From Pseudomonadota bacterium (lineage in GTDB: Bacteria; Pseudomonadota; Gammaproteobacteria; Xanthomonadales; Xanthomonadaceae): DNA of 64,000 bases. Made by a program: the position numbers and the translations under genes. The notes under the pieces were generated by a model. The model ran no database searches. It was not told the origin of the DNA and worked only from the letters and a program-made list of their open reading frames with translations. Of this stretch, positions 49,963 through 58,026 are shown piece after piece (position 1 is the stretch's first letter; each line of letters starts with the position of its first letter). The stretch lies in assembly GCA_018242485.1 (NCBI GenBank), contig JAFEBV010000013.1, positions 96,373 to 160,372 of the forward strand, given 5' to 3'.

Positions 49963-50709
49963 TCATGCGCCGAGCGCGTGGACGGCGACGCCCTGCGCAT
50001 CCAGCAGCGCGCGCAACGCCCGCGCGAAGGCGGCGGCATCGGGGCGATCGCCGTGCAGGCACAGGGTATCGGCGCGCAGGTGGATGCGTTCGCCGGTGCG
50101 TGTAGTCACAGCGCCTTCGCGGACGAAGCTGCGCACCTGCGCCAGCGATGCGTCGAGATCATGGATCACCGCGTCCGAATGCGAGCGCGATGTCAAGCTG
50201 CCATCGGCCTCGTAGCGGCGCTCGGCGAATACCTCGTGCGCCACGCGCAGGCCGATCGCCGCGCCCGCGGCGGGCAGGGCGCTGCCGGACAGGCCGACGA
50301 GGATCAAGGTTGGATTGAAATCGCGCACCGCCTGCGCGATGGCATCGGCGATCGAGCGATCGCGCGCGGCCTTGTTGTACAGCGCGCCATGTGGTTTGAC
50401 GTGCGTCAGTCGCGTGCCTTGCGTGGCTGCGACTTCCATCAACGCGGAAACTTGCCGCAACACCAGCTCGCGTGCCGCTTCGGGTACCAGCGGCAACTCG
50501 CGCCGGCCGAAGTGCTCGCGATCCTCAAAGGACGGATGCGCGCCGATCGCCACGCCGTGTTGCAGGCACAAGGCGACCGTGCGGCGCATCGATTCCGCAT
50601 CGCCCGCATGCCCGCCGCAGGCGATGTTGGCCGAGGTGATGTACGGCAGCACCGCCGCGTCGTCGCAGCCTTCGCCCAGATCGCAGTTGAAGTCGATGCA
50701 AGGCTGCAT
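49963..50709 (-). CDS. pxpA: 5-oxoprolinase subunit PxpA (LamB/YcsF family)
   Basis: 248-residue subunit of the prokaryotic ATP-dependent 5-oxoprolinase, which opens 5-oxoproline to glutamate together with PxpB and PxpC. LamB/YcsF signature: IDFNCDLGEGCDDAAVLPYITSANIACGGHAGD, IGAHPSFEDREHFGRRELP, THVKPHGALYNKAARD and TLCLHGDRPDA. Complete length. Unlike the common pxpBCA order, it lies several genes downstream of pxpBC, though on the same strand, with a tiny membrane protein gene ending 10 bp before its start. Confidence 0.96.
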   Translation of the reverse strand: MQPCIDFNCDLGEGCDDAAVLPYITSANIACGGHAGDAESMRRTVALCLQHGVAIGAHPSFEDREHFGRRELPLVPEAARELVLRQVSALMEVAATQGTRLTHVKPHGALYNKAARDRSIADAIAQAVRDFNPTLILVGLSGSALPAAGAAIGLRVAHEVFAERRYEADGSLTSRSHSDAVIHDLDASLAQVRSFVREGAVTTRTGERIHLRADTLCLHGDRPDAAAFARALRALLDAQGVAVHALGA

Positions 50710-50719
50710 GGAGCGCAGG

Positions 50720-50884
50720 CTATTTGCCGCGTTTGAACAGCATGCTCACGCCGACGAGGATCAGGATGGCCGGCCACCACGTATGCACCAGATGGGTGAG
50801 GCTGACATTCCACAGGCCGAGGTTGTCGAGCAGGAAGATGATGCCGAGGACGATCAGGATCAGGGCGGGGACATTCGCGCGCAT
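50720..50884 (-). CDS. Small two-helix membrane protein (DUF5668/LiaI-LiaF-like)
   Basis: 54 residues, MRANVPALILIVLGIIFLLD to VSMLFKRGK. Two transmembrane helices (PALILIVLGIIFLLDNLG and WPAILILVGVSMLF) joined by LWNVSLTHLVHTWW. This is the pattern of DUF5668/LiaI-LiaF-type small membrane proteins, recurring as LGxxFLLxNxG...WPxxLIxxG. Function unknown. It sits in the 5-oxoproline locus, 40 bp after the DUF885 gene and 10 bp before pxpA, so it is very likely co-transcribed. Confidence 0.8.
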   Translation of the reverse strand: MRANVPALILIVLGIIFLLDNLGLWNVSLTHLVHTWWPAILILVGVSMLFKRGK

Positions 50885-50924
50885 GCAGTTCTCGCTGAGT
50901 ACAGGATGAGAGATTGGTTGGATG

Positions 50925-52739
50925 TCAGTGCGAAGCCGCTGCCGGCGCCTTCCACAACACCGCCTCGGGCTTGCCGCCGAGCATCTGCGAGCGCACCAGC
51001 GGGATCGGCGGGCCGCCGTAGCTCAGGAACGCATCGTGGAAGGCTTTCCATGCCTTGCGTCCGCCGCGCGTGGCCGTCCAGTCCTCGCGCAACTGCATGA
51101 TCATCAACTTGCCCAGCGTGTAGTTGAGGTAGGCCGGGTCGTAAGTGCCGCGCGCGGCCTGCTGCAAGGCGTTGCCTTCGTCCTGATAGGCCTTGTCGCG
51201 GAACATCTGCTCGGATTGCGCGACGGTCATGCCGCCGGTGTGCAAACCGATCGCGGAGATGAAACGCACGTCGCGCAGCAGCGCTTCGCTGAGCTGGCCG
51301 ATGTGGGCTTCGGGCGTGTGATCGCCCAGCCCGGCGTCGTACATCATCTCCTCGCAGTAATGCGCCCAGCCTTCCGAATAGGCGTAGCCGACGAACAGTC
51401 GGCCGAAGATCCAGTCCGAACGGTTGGCATGCAGGAACTGCACGAAATGGCCGGGATAGACCTCGTGCGCGGAAGTGAACAGCAGCACCGACTTGCCGGG
51501 AACGTAGGCCTCCTGCATCGCCTTGGGCCACGCCGGATCGGGCGGAGCGATGTAATAGACCGAGGGCAGGTTCTTCTCGTAGGGGCCGGGGATCTCGATG
51601 TAGGCGAAGTTCCAGCGGTTGTACGGCGGTGCCTCGTCCACCTGCGCCTGCTCGGTGCCGGGGATGGTGACGAGGTCGTGATCGACAATGAACTTGCGCA
51701 GATCGACCAGTTGCTTGCGCGCGCCGGCGACCGCGCCGCCTTCGGGCTTGTCGGCTTCGACCTTGGCCACGCAGTCGGTGATGGGCTTGCCGGGCAGATA
51801 GGCAGCGCAGGCCGACGCGAGCGCGGCCATGTTGCGGGTCAGATCGGCTTCAGCCGCGGCCTTGAGCTGGGGCAGGGGAATGTCCACCATTTCGGTCGCG
51901 TGCAGCATCTGCGCGAACTTGTCCGCGCCCAGCGCGAAATCCTGCGTGGCCTGCGGCTTCTGCGCCTTCAGCCAGTCCGACAGGTCGCGCGTGGAGGCGA
52001 TGGCCTTGGCGTTGGCGGCCTTGAAGCGCGCCTGCAGGGCCGGATCGTCCACGGTGGCGAAGATGCCCGGCACGTCCTTGGCGAAGAAATCCGCCAGCCC
52101 GCCGAACACGCCCACGCCATAGTCGATGTAGGTAGCCGGCAGCGGCGCGGCGAGGTCGGCGCGGATCTGCGCGAGCGCGGTCGGCAGGTTCTCCTCGTAG
52201 GTCACGAACGCCGCCATGCGCGTCTTCAGCGGCGCGTAGGGGCGGGTCAGGTAGATGCTCGGCGACAGATCGCCGGCGTAATAGGCCGGATTCTTGGTGG
52301 CGAAGCCCGAATCGCGCATCCAGAACAGTTTTCCATCCAGCACCGCCAGCACGTAATCGCGCTGGAAGCGTTGCTGCGCGTCGAGTTTGTCGTCGCCGAA
52401 CGCGGCGATGGTGTCGCGCTGCCCGCGCAGCCAGTCGATGGTTTTCGCCTGCCCGGCGAGACTGTAATCGGGCAGCTTGCCGTCGAACTCGTGCTTGCCG
52501 GCGCCGACCGCATCCACCGGGAAATGCTCGAACCAGCCGGCGATCAACGCATCCACCTGACCTTGCCAGGCCGGATTGGGCTTGCGGTCGTTCACGACGG
52601 CGGCATGCGCCGGCGCTGCGGTCTTGCCGGGTGCATCGGCCGAGGACGCCGCCACCGGATTGCAACCGGCCAGCGTGGTCGCCAACGCCAGCGAAGCGAG
52701 CAGACTCAGGGCAGGGCGGTTGCGCAGGATCGTTCGCAT
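50925..52739 (-). CDS. DUF885 lipoprotein, putative metallopeptidase
   Basis: 604 residues. Lipoprotein signal with lipobox LAGC before NPVAAS. DUF885 core includes RDYVLAVLDGKLFWMRD, PYNRWNFAYIEIPGPYEKN and the zinc motif HEVYPGH (H425, E426, H431), followed by YSEGWAHYCEEMMYDAGLGD with the third ligand. The family is predicted to be secreted zinc peptidases acting on small peptides. Located between pxpC and pxpA on the same strand, it might supply pyroglutamyl peptides or amino acids to that pathway. ATG at 52739 is set by the signal peptide; the ORF continues upstream without one. Confidence 0.88.
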   Translation of the reverse strand: MRTILRNRPALSLLASLALATTLAGCNPVAASSADAPGKTAAPAHAAVVNDRKPNPAWQGQVDALIAGWFEHFPVDAVGAGKHEFDGKLPDYSLAGQAKTIDWLRGQRDTIAAFGDDKLDAQQRFQRDYVLAVLDGKLFWMRDSGFATKNPAYYAGDLSPSIYLTRPYAPLKTRMAAFVTYEENLPTALAQIRADLAAPLPATYIDYGVGVFGGLADFFAKDVPGIFATVDDPALQARFKAANAKAIASTRDLSDWLKAQKPQATQDFALGADKFAQMLHATEMVDIPLPQLKAAAEADLTRNMAALASACAAYLPGKPITDCVAKVEADKPEGGAVAGARKQLVDLRKFIVDHDLVTIPGTEQAQVDEAPPYNRWNFAYIEIPGPYEKNLPSVYYIAPPDPAWPKAMQEAYVPGKSVLLFTSAHEVYPGHFVQFLHANRSDWIFGRLFVGYAYSEGWAHYCEEMMYDAGLGDHTPEAHIGQLSEALLRDVRFISAIGLHTGGMTVAQSEQMFRDKAYQDEGNALQQAARGTYDPAYLNYTLGKLMIMQLREDWTATRGGRKAWKAFHDAFLSYGGPPIPLVRSQMLGGKPEAVLWKAPAAASH

Positions 52740-52957
52740 GCGTGCACTCCGGATTCGGGGGATGGGGCGGGGCCAGCGGGCACAGTAGGCAATCGTGGCG
52801 AGGGCTGCAATGGTGGAGGGCGGTATCGGGGTCAGGGGCTTGGCGCTCGGTGCATGGGTTTGGATGTTCGGTGCTCGGGGTTCGTGACGAGGGGTGCGCA
52901 TCGTGGAGATAGGGGCCGGGATTGCTGGATACGAGGTTCACGACGCGAATTGGTTTC

Positions 52958-53065
52958 TACCCTCTCCCTCCGGGAGAGGGTGCCGAAGGCGGGTGGGGCG
53001 TGAACTTGATCGCAGGTTCTCTCCCTGTCCTTGTCGGATGCGGGCAGTGGGTGAGGGAGTGAACT
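52958..53065. repeat. REP-like palindrome upstream of the DUF885 gene
   Basis: The 347-bp gap between pxpC and the DUF885 gene has no supportable gene. It holds CCCTCTCCCTCCGGGAGAGGG (52961-52981), GGTGCCGAAGGCGGGTGGGG, and later GGGTGAGGGAGTGAACTTG. This is the same REP-like family as at 11040, 16976 and 55636. It may mark the boundary between two transcription units. Confidence 0.75.
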
Positions 53066-53086
53066 TGCGCTTGAATTACATGGCGG

Positions 53087-54073
53087 CTACCGCGTCGCCT
53101 TTTCCCAATCGCCCACAGTACCCATCGCCACCGCAATCCTGCCCAGTCGCGCGCGTTGCTGCGCGTTCGCCAGCGCTGCCTGTCGTGCATCGACGGGAAT
53201 GAAGCGAAGCCCCTGACCGGGTCTGCGCTGCGCCAACCGTGGCAAGTCGGCGGCGATGACGTGACCGATGCGCGGGTAGCCGCCGACGGTCTGCGCGTCG
53301 GCGAGCAGGACGATGGGTTGGCCGTCCGGTGGCAGTTGCACGGTGCCGGGCACGACTGGTTCGGAGACACGCTCGCGCGCGTTGGCTGCGCGCAGGGGCG
53401 AAGCGCCGTGCAGACGCAGTCCCTGCCGATTGCTGGCAGCATCGACGATGAACTCCTGCGTGAGCAACGCATCGCTCGGTGCGGTCGCATCGCTTCCCTG
53501 CAGCACGCGCACGGCGATGGATTCGGCGAAATCCAGATCCGGTTCGTGATCGATCCACCACGGCGCGATGATTGGCGCATCGAGCGCGCGCCGGCGCGTG
53601 TGCGATGCACCCAGCGGCAGGCGATCGCCGGCGCGCAGCGCGCGGCCATGGAAGCCGCCGAAACCGCCGCGCAGATCGGTGCTGCGGCTGCCGAGGATTT
53701 CCGGCACCGCGATGCCGCCATCGACGGCGAGATAGACACGCGCGCCGGCACGGCAAGCGCCCAGCAACACGGTGCTGCGCGCGGGCAAATAGATTGGTCG
53801 CCAACCGGGCAGGGCGATGCCATCGGCCTGCGCATCGATGTGCGCGCCGCAAATCGCAAGGGTGGTGGCACGGCGAAAGAGCAGGCGCGGCCCGGACAGA
53901 TTGATCTCCAGCACCGCCGCAGTGGGTGGATTGCCAACCAGCAGGTTGGCGACGTTCATCGAATACGCATCGGCCGCGCCGGCGACGCCGACGCCGATCC
54001 CGTGTGCATGGTGCCGTCCGCCATCCTGTACGGTGGTCAGCAGCCCGGGCACGAGTACGTCGATACTCATCAT
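53087..54073 (-). CDS. pxpC: 5-oxoprolinase subunit PxpC (biotin-dependent carboxyltransferase-like)
   Basis: 328-residue subunit related to the AHS2 half of allophanate hydrolase. Marks: VLVPGLLTTVQDGGRHHAHGIGVGVAGAADAYSMNVANLLVGNP, TLAICGAHIDA, RVYLAVDGGIAVPEILGSRSTDLRGGFGGFHGRALRAGDRL, and ADAQTVGGYPRIGHVIAADLPRLAQ. With PxpB it forms the kinase-like part of 5-oxoprolinase. The start overlaps the pxpB stop by 4 bp; a second Met follows at once. Confidence 0.95.
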   Translation of the reverse strand: MMSIDVLVPGLLTTVQDGGRHHAHGIGVGVAGAADAYSMNVANLLVGNPPTAAVLEINLSGPRLLFRRATTLAICGAHIDAQADGIALPGWRPIYLPARSTVLLGACRAGARVYLAVDGGIAVPEILGSRSTDLRGGFGGFHGRALRAGDRLPLGASHTRRRALDAPIIAPWWIDHEPDLDFAESIAVRVLQGSDATAPSDALLTQEFIVDAASNRQGLRLHGASPLRAANARERVSEPVVPGTVQLPPDGQPIVLLADAQTVGGYPRIGHVIAADLPRLAQRRPGQGLRFIPVDARQAALANAQQRARLGRIAVAMGTVGDWEKATR

Positions 54074-54774
54074 GTGCGTCTATCCGCTGGTGCGAAATGC
54101 GCGGCGTCGATGGCGACGAAGCGCACGCGGTCGCCGGCCTGCAGCAGGCTCGGTGGATCGCGCGCGGCGTCGAACAAGCGCAACGGCGTGCGCCCGATGA
54201 TCCGCCAGCCGCCGGGCCCGGCCGCCGGATAGATGCCGGTCTGCGCGCCGCCGATACCGACACTGCCGGCTTCCACCCGCGCGCGCGGGTTGGCGCGGCG
54301 CGGCATCGCGAGCGCTGGATCGAGGCCGAGCAGATAGGGAAATCCCGGCGCGAAGCCGAGCATCGCCACCGTGCAGATTGCCGCGGTGTGCCGCGTCACG
54401 ACTTCGGCAGGGTTCATTCCGGCGAGCGTTGCCAGTATTTCCAGATCAGGGCCGGAGTCACCGCCATACAGCACCGGAATCTCGACGAATCGCTCTCGTA
54501 TTTCGATGGAGTTCGTCCGCGTTTCAGCGAGCCAACTCGCCAGTTCCGCGTGAACCGTATCCAGCGGATCGGTGCCACCCAAAGTGTTCGTGTCGATATG
54601 CACGGCGAGGCTGGCGTGAGCCGGCGTCACATCCAGCAGCCACGCCGGTGCCCATGCGTGCAGTGCCGCCGCGCAGGCGTGCACGCGCTGGTTGATCGCC
54701 GCATCCACGCCATCGCCAAAGCGCAACAACAGCGCGGAATCGCCCAGCGGTTCGATGTGCGGCATGGCGCTCAT
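54070..54774 (-). CDS. pxpB: 5-oxoprolinase subunit PxpB (AHS1-like)
   Basis: 234-residue subunit related to allophanate hydrolase subunit 1. Marks: HIEPLGDSALLLRFGDGVD, ERFVEIPVLYGGDSGPDLE, TVAMLGFAPGFPYLLGLDPALAMPRRANPRARVEAGSVGIGGAQTGIYPAAGPGGWRIIGRTP; the GFAPGFPY and GIGGxQTGIYP motifs are diagnostic. ATG at 54774 gives normal length; longer frames overlap the HIT gene. Coupled to pxpC by a 4-bp overlap. Confidence 0.95.
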   Translation of the reverse strand: MSAMPHIEPLGDSALLLRFGDGVDAAINQRVHACAAALHAWAPAWLLDVTPAHASLAVHIDTNTLGGTDPLDTVHAELASWLAETRTNSIEIRERFVEIPVLYGGDSGPDLEILATLAGMNPAEVVTRHTAAICTVAMLGFAPGFPYLLGLDPALAMPRRANPRARVEAGSVGIGGAQTGIYPAAGPGGWRIIGRTPLRLFDAARDPPSLLQAGDRVRFVAIDAAHFAPADRRT

Positions 54775-54794
54775 GTGCGCAGCATGTACGGCGT

Positions 54795-55223
54795 TCACAC
54801 GCCCAGATGCTGCCGATACGCGGCCACGCGCGCGGCCCGTGCATCGGGCAGATACGGCTCGGCTGTGCCAACACCCCAAACGGGACGCGGCCATGCGGCA
54901 TCGCCCTCGAAGCGTGCGATGACGTGCGCGTGCAGTTGCGAAACCTGATTGCCGAGCAGGGCGATGTTGATCCGCGTCGGCGTGTGCAGGTCTTGCAGCA
55001 TCTGTGCGCAACGGCTGATTTCGACAAGCAGCAAGGCGCGGTCGGCTTCGACGAGATCCAGCAGGCCGCGTGCGCCAGCCCGGCGCGGCACGAGGATCAG
55101 CCACGGGTAACGCGCGTCGTCCATCAAGCGCAGTTCACATAGATCCAGTGTCGCCACCGCAGCCGTGTCGGCGGCCAGTCGAGGATGCAGATCGAAACTG
55201 CAATCGTGTGCGGTCAGCGTCAT
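54795..55223 (-). CDS. HIT domain protein
   Basis: 142-residue histidine-triad-fold protein, a nucleotide hydrolase or transferase family. The C-terminal signature is SQLHAHVIARF: the canonical HxHxHxx reads Q96-L-H98-A-H100, so the first triad histidine is Gln, as in one common subgroup, while the catalytic middle His is kept. YPWLILVPRRAGARGLLDLVEADRALL is the N-terminal sheet. The stop lies 20 bp before the pxpB start, and its start overlaps the dienelactone hydrolase gene by 4 bp. Confidence 0.9.
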   Translation of the reverse strand: MTLTAHDCSFDLHPRLAADTAAVATLDLCELRLMDDARYPWLILVPRRAGARGLLDLVEADRALLLVEISRCAQMLQDLHTPTRINIALLGNQVSQLHAHVIARFEGDAAWPRPVWGVGTAEPYLPDARAARVAAYRQHLGV

Positions 55224-56047
55224 CGCATCAGTGCCCGATCAAGAAAGGCCAGCGTGACTTTGAGAGCATCGTGGGCACAGGTCGCGTCGTAGTCGTGGCG
55301 CGCATCGCAGTTGAAGCCGTGATTGGCCGGCCAGACGTGTACTTGTGCCGTGGGTTGCGCGGTGCGTGTGGCCTCGATATCGGCGGTGCTGATCCAGTGG
55401 TCGCGTTCGCCGAAGTGGAACAGCATCGGCGCGCGCAGCGGTTCGTGGATGAAGGGCAACGAGCGTGCGCCGTAGTAACTCACCGCCGTCAGCCCGAGGC
55501 GGGTATTGGCGAGAAAGGCCACGCTGCCGCCCCAGCAGAAGCCGATCACGGCGATGCCAGATTGTGTGCGATGCGTGCCCATCGAGTCGAGTGAAACGTC
55601 GGGCATGGATGGCTGCGTGCCAACGGCTGTATCGCCCCTCATCCGGCGCTGCGCGCCACCCTCTCCCGAAGGGAGAAGGGAAGCAGGAGTGCTCCGGTCT
55701 GCGACTGCATCGCCCGCGCTGGCGAGGCTTGCGCGCAAGGCATCCGCTGCTGCGGCCACGCCGGCCAGTGCGCGATCGAAGCCCAGCGCCGCTGCCAACT
55801 CGCGTCCGCGCGCCATGCCGGCATCGTCGTAATCCAGTTCCACGCCAGCCTCGACCGGATCGAACAAGGCCGGCGCCAATGCGGCAAAGCCCGATGCGGC
55901 ATAGAGATCGACCACGCTGCGGATGTGCGCGTTGACGCCGAAGATTTCCTGCACGATCACGACGCCGCCACGCGGCGCGCCTTCCGGCAGGGCCAACCAG
56001 CCGCCGATGCGGCCGTCGGGGGTGGATAGGTCGATGTGTTCGCCCAT
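55220..56047 (-). CDS. Dienelactone hydrolase family protein with REP-derived insertion
   Basis: 275-residue alpha/beta hydrolase. Marks: IDLSTPDGRIGGWLALPEG, VIVQEIFGVNAHIRSVVDLYA, nucleophile C171 in VIGFCWGGSVAF, acid D216 in FGERDHWIS and H243 in WPANHGFNCD. Between helix 3 and the nucleophile strand is a ~50-residue insert (residues ~113-163; ASLLPSGEGGAQRRMRG), encoded by a REP-like palindrome; ordinary family members are ~225-235 residues. The catalytic set is intact, so the enzyme may still fold with the insert as a surface loop. First gene of the HIT-pxpBC series. Confidence 0.88.
   Translation of the reverse strand: MGEHIDLSTPDGRIGGWLALPEGAPRGGVVIVQEIFGVNAHIRSVVDLYAASGFAALAPALFDPVEAGVELDYDDAGMARGRELAAALGFDRALAGVAAAADALRASLASAGDAVADRSTPASLLPSGEGGAQRRMRGDTAVGTQPSMPDVSLDSMGTHRTQSGIAVIGFCWGGSVAFLANTRLGLTAVSYYGARSLPFIHEPLRAPMLFHFGERDHWISTADIEATRTAQPTAQVHVWPANHGFNCDARHDYDATCAHDALKVTLAFLDRALMR
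55636..55690. repeat. REP-like palindrome inside the dienelactone hydrolase gene
   Basis: CCCCTCATCCGGCGCTGCGCGCC and ACCCTCTCCCGAAGGGAGAAGGG form two hairpins of the same family as those at 11040-11172 and 16976-17087. Here it lies wholly within a coding region and keeps the frame open. Confidence 0.85.
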
Positions 56048-56312
56048 GATGGCTCGTGCGTGTGCGGGTTGCCGTGCTGCGCTGGTTGGAGGTGAAGCCA
56101 CTGCATGACCAGCCTGTGGTGGTTGCAATGCGCTTCCTGCTTTCGCGGGGATGGCAATTCGTGTTCTTGCGTGTTGCCCGGGTGCGCTGACAAGCAAGTC
56201 ATGGGCAACCCAGCCTGTCGCCATCAAGGCTCCATCCTACGCCGTATGCAAGGATTCGCGCCCTCGCGCGTCTATCAGGAGTGTAGGCTGGACGACGAGA
56301 TCGGGAGGTTGC

Positions 56313-57212
56313 ATGGCAACGACCGCGACTGCAATGCAATCCATGGCGCAACCTGCGCCTTTGGAAACTACGCCGGCCGCGCGTTGGCGGGTGTATCGCC
56401 ATCGCCTGCCGGTGCGACTGCTGCACTGGATCAACGTGGTGTGCTTTTTCGTGATGATCGGCAGCGGGCTGTCGATCTTCAACGCGCATCCGCATCTGTA
56501 CTGGGGTCGACAATCGGATTTCGCCCACCCCGTGTTCGAGATCGTCGCCATGCGCGGGGCCGACGGCAAGTATCACGGCACGACCCGCATCGGCACGCAT
56601 GCGATCGCCACCGACGGGCTGCTCGGCGTATCGAAAGGCATGGATGGCCGGCCGAGCGTGCGCGCGTTCCCGACCTGGGCAACCCTGCCCGGGCCGCAGT
56701 CGCTGGCGCTGGGCCGGCAGTGGCATTTCAGTTTCGCGTGGATCTTCGCCATCAACGGCCTGCTGTATTTGTTGTGGAGTTTCGCCAGCCGGCACCTGGG
56801 CCGCGACCTTGCGCCGACGAAGTCGGACTGGCGCGGCATCTTGCGTTCCATCATCGATCACGCCCTGTTGCGGCACCCGCACGGCGAGGCCGCGACCCGC
56901 TACAACGTGTTGCAGAAGCTCGCCTATCTCGCGGTGGTGCTGGTGCTGCTGCCGGGCATGGTGCTGACCGGGCTGGCGATGTCCCCGCACATGGACGTGG
57001 CGATGGGTTGGTTGCTGGATCTGCTCGGCGGTCGGCAATCGGCGCGCACCGTGCATTTCATCTTCGCCGGTTGCATCGTCGCCTTCGTCGCCATCCATCT
57101 GTTCGAACTGCTGGTGGCGGGCGTGTTCAACCATGTGCGCTCGATGGTCACAGGCTGGTACGAGGTGCCCGGCGGCAAGCCGGCGGACGCCATCGCGGAG
57201 GAACATCCATGA
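56313..57212 (+). CDS. Cytochrome b, membrane partner of the molybdopterin oxidoreductase
   Basis: 299-residue di-heme cytochrome b561-type membrane protein. First helix VRLLHWINVVCFFVMIGSGLSIFN with a heme His; a middle WHFSFAWIFAINGLLYLLW helix; then YLAVVLVLLPGMVLTGLAMSP and HFIFAGCIVAFVAIHLFELL with further His. A periplasmic loop of ~80 residues follows the first helix (HPVFEIVAMRGADGKYHG). It would pass electrons between the quinone pool and the molybdenum enzyme encoded next. GGGAGG ribosome-binding site; its stop overlaps the next ATG by 4 bp. Confidence 0.9.
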   Translation: MATTATAMQSMAQPAPLETTPAARWRVYRHRLPVRLLHWINVVCFFVMIGSGLSIFNAHPHLYWGRQSDFAHPVFEIVAMRGADGKYHGTTRIGTHAIATDGLLGVSKGMDGRPSVRAFPTWATLPGPQSLALGRQWHFSFAWIFAINGLLYLLWSFASRHLGRDLAPTKSDWRGILRSIIDHALLRHPHGEAATRYNVLQKLAYLAVVLVLLPGMVLTGLAMSPHMDVAMGWLLDLLGGRQSARTVHFIFAGCIVAFVAIHLFELLVAGVFNHVRSMVTGWYEVPGGKPADAIAEEHP

Positions 57213-57982
57213 GTCCATCCGACCACAACGGCAACGCGCGGCGACGCCTGCTGGCGCGTGGTTTGGCCGGCGCCGGCGCGCTGGCGCTGAGCGGCTGCGA
57301 CAAACTGGCGGGGACGAACTGGTTTTCGCATGCGCTCGCGCAATCCGGGCCGCTCACCGAAGCCGCGCAGCGCGCGCTCACGCCCAACGATGCGCTGGCG
57401 CGCGAATACACGAAGGCCGACATAGCGCCGGTGTTCCGTCCCAACGGCTCGATCGATCCGCAGGACTACGACTACCTCGACCACGTCGAAAACGGCTTCC
57501 GCGACTGGCGATTGCAGGTGCGCGGGCTGGTCGAAAAGCCGCTGTCGCTGTCGCTGGATGAATTACGCGCGATGCCCGCACGCAGCCAGATCACCCGTCA
57601 CGACTGCGTCGAAGGCTGGAGCTGCATCGGCCAGTGGAAAGGCGTGCTGCTGAAGAACGTCCTGCTGCAGGCCGGGGTGAAACCGCAGGCGCGCTTCGTG
57701 GTGTTCCGCTGCATGGATACGCTGGGCGATGCGCTGTATTACGAGAGCTGCCGACTCGTCGATGCGTTCCATCCGCAGACCATCCTCGCCTACGAACTCA
57801 ACGGCCAGCCGTTGCCGGTCGCCAACGGCGCGCCGCTGCGCGTGCGGCTGGAGCGCAAGCTCGGCTACAAGCAGGCCAAGTACCTGTCGACGATCGAACT
57901 GGTGGACGGCTATGCCGGCATCGGCGGCGGCAAGGGCGGCTTCTGGGAAGATCGCGGTTACGACTGGTTCGGGGGAATCTGA
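57209..57982 (+). CDS. Tat-exported molybdopterin-dependent oxidoreductase (sulfite-oxidase fold)
   Basis: 257 residues. The signal has a twin-arginine motif (ARRRLLARGL) ending in a lipobox-like LSGC at residues 27-30, with Asp at +2, so it may be a lipoprotein kept in the inner membrane beside its cytochrome b. Sulfite-oxidase-type domain: DWRLQVRGLVEKPLSLSLDELRAMP, the Mo-ligand Cys in HDCVEGWSCIGQW (C133), then FRCMDTLGDALYYESC, GAPLRVRLERKLGYKQAKYL and the WEDRGYDWFGG end. Substrate unknown; related to MsrP/YedY but with cytochrome b as first gene. Confidence 0.92.
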   Translation: MSPSDHNGNARRRLLARGLAGAGALALSGCDKLAGTNWFSHALAQSGPLTEAAQRALTPNDALAREYTKADIAPVFRPNGSIDPQDYDYLDHVENGFRDWRLQVRGLVEKPLSLSLDELRAMPARSQITRHDCVEGWSCIGQWKGVLLKNVLLQAGVKPQARFVVFRCMDTLGDALYYESCRLVDAFHPQTILAYELNGQPLPVANGAPLRVRLERKLGYKQAKYLSTIELVDGYAGIGGGKGGFWEDRGYDWFGGI

Positions 57983-58003
57983 AGACAGAGGACAGGGGAC
58001 GGA
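57983..58003 (+). repeat. Three-copy GGACRGA heptad run (family B)
   Basis: AGACAGA, GGACAGG, GGACGGA, directly after the oxidoreductase stop codon and before the convergent greB end. Short relative of the 16-copy tract at 38571-38682. Confidence 0.7.
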
Positions 58004-58026
58004 AGGTCGTCAGCGATCAATCGTTT

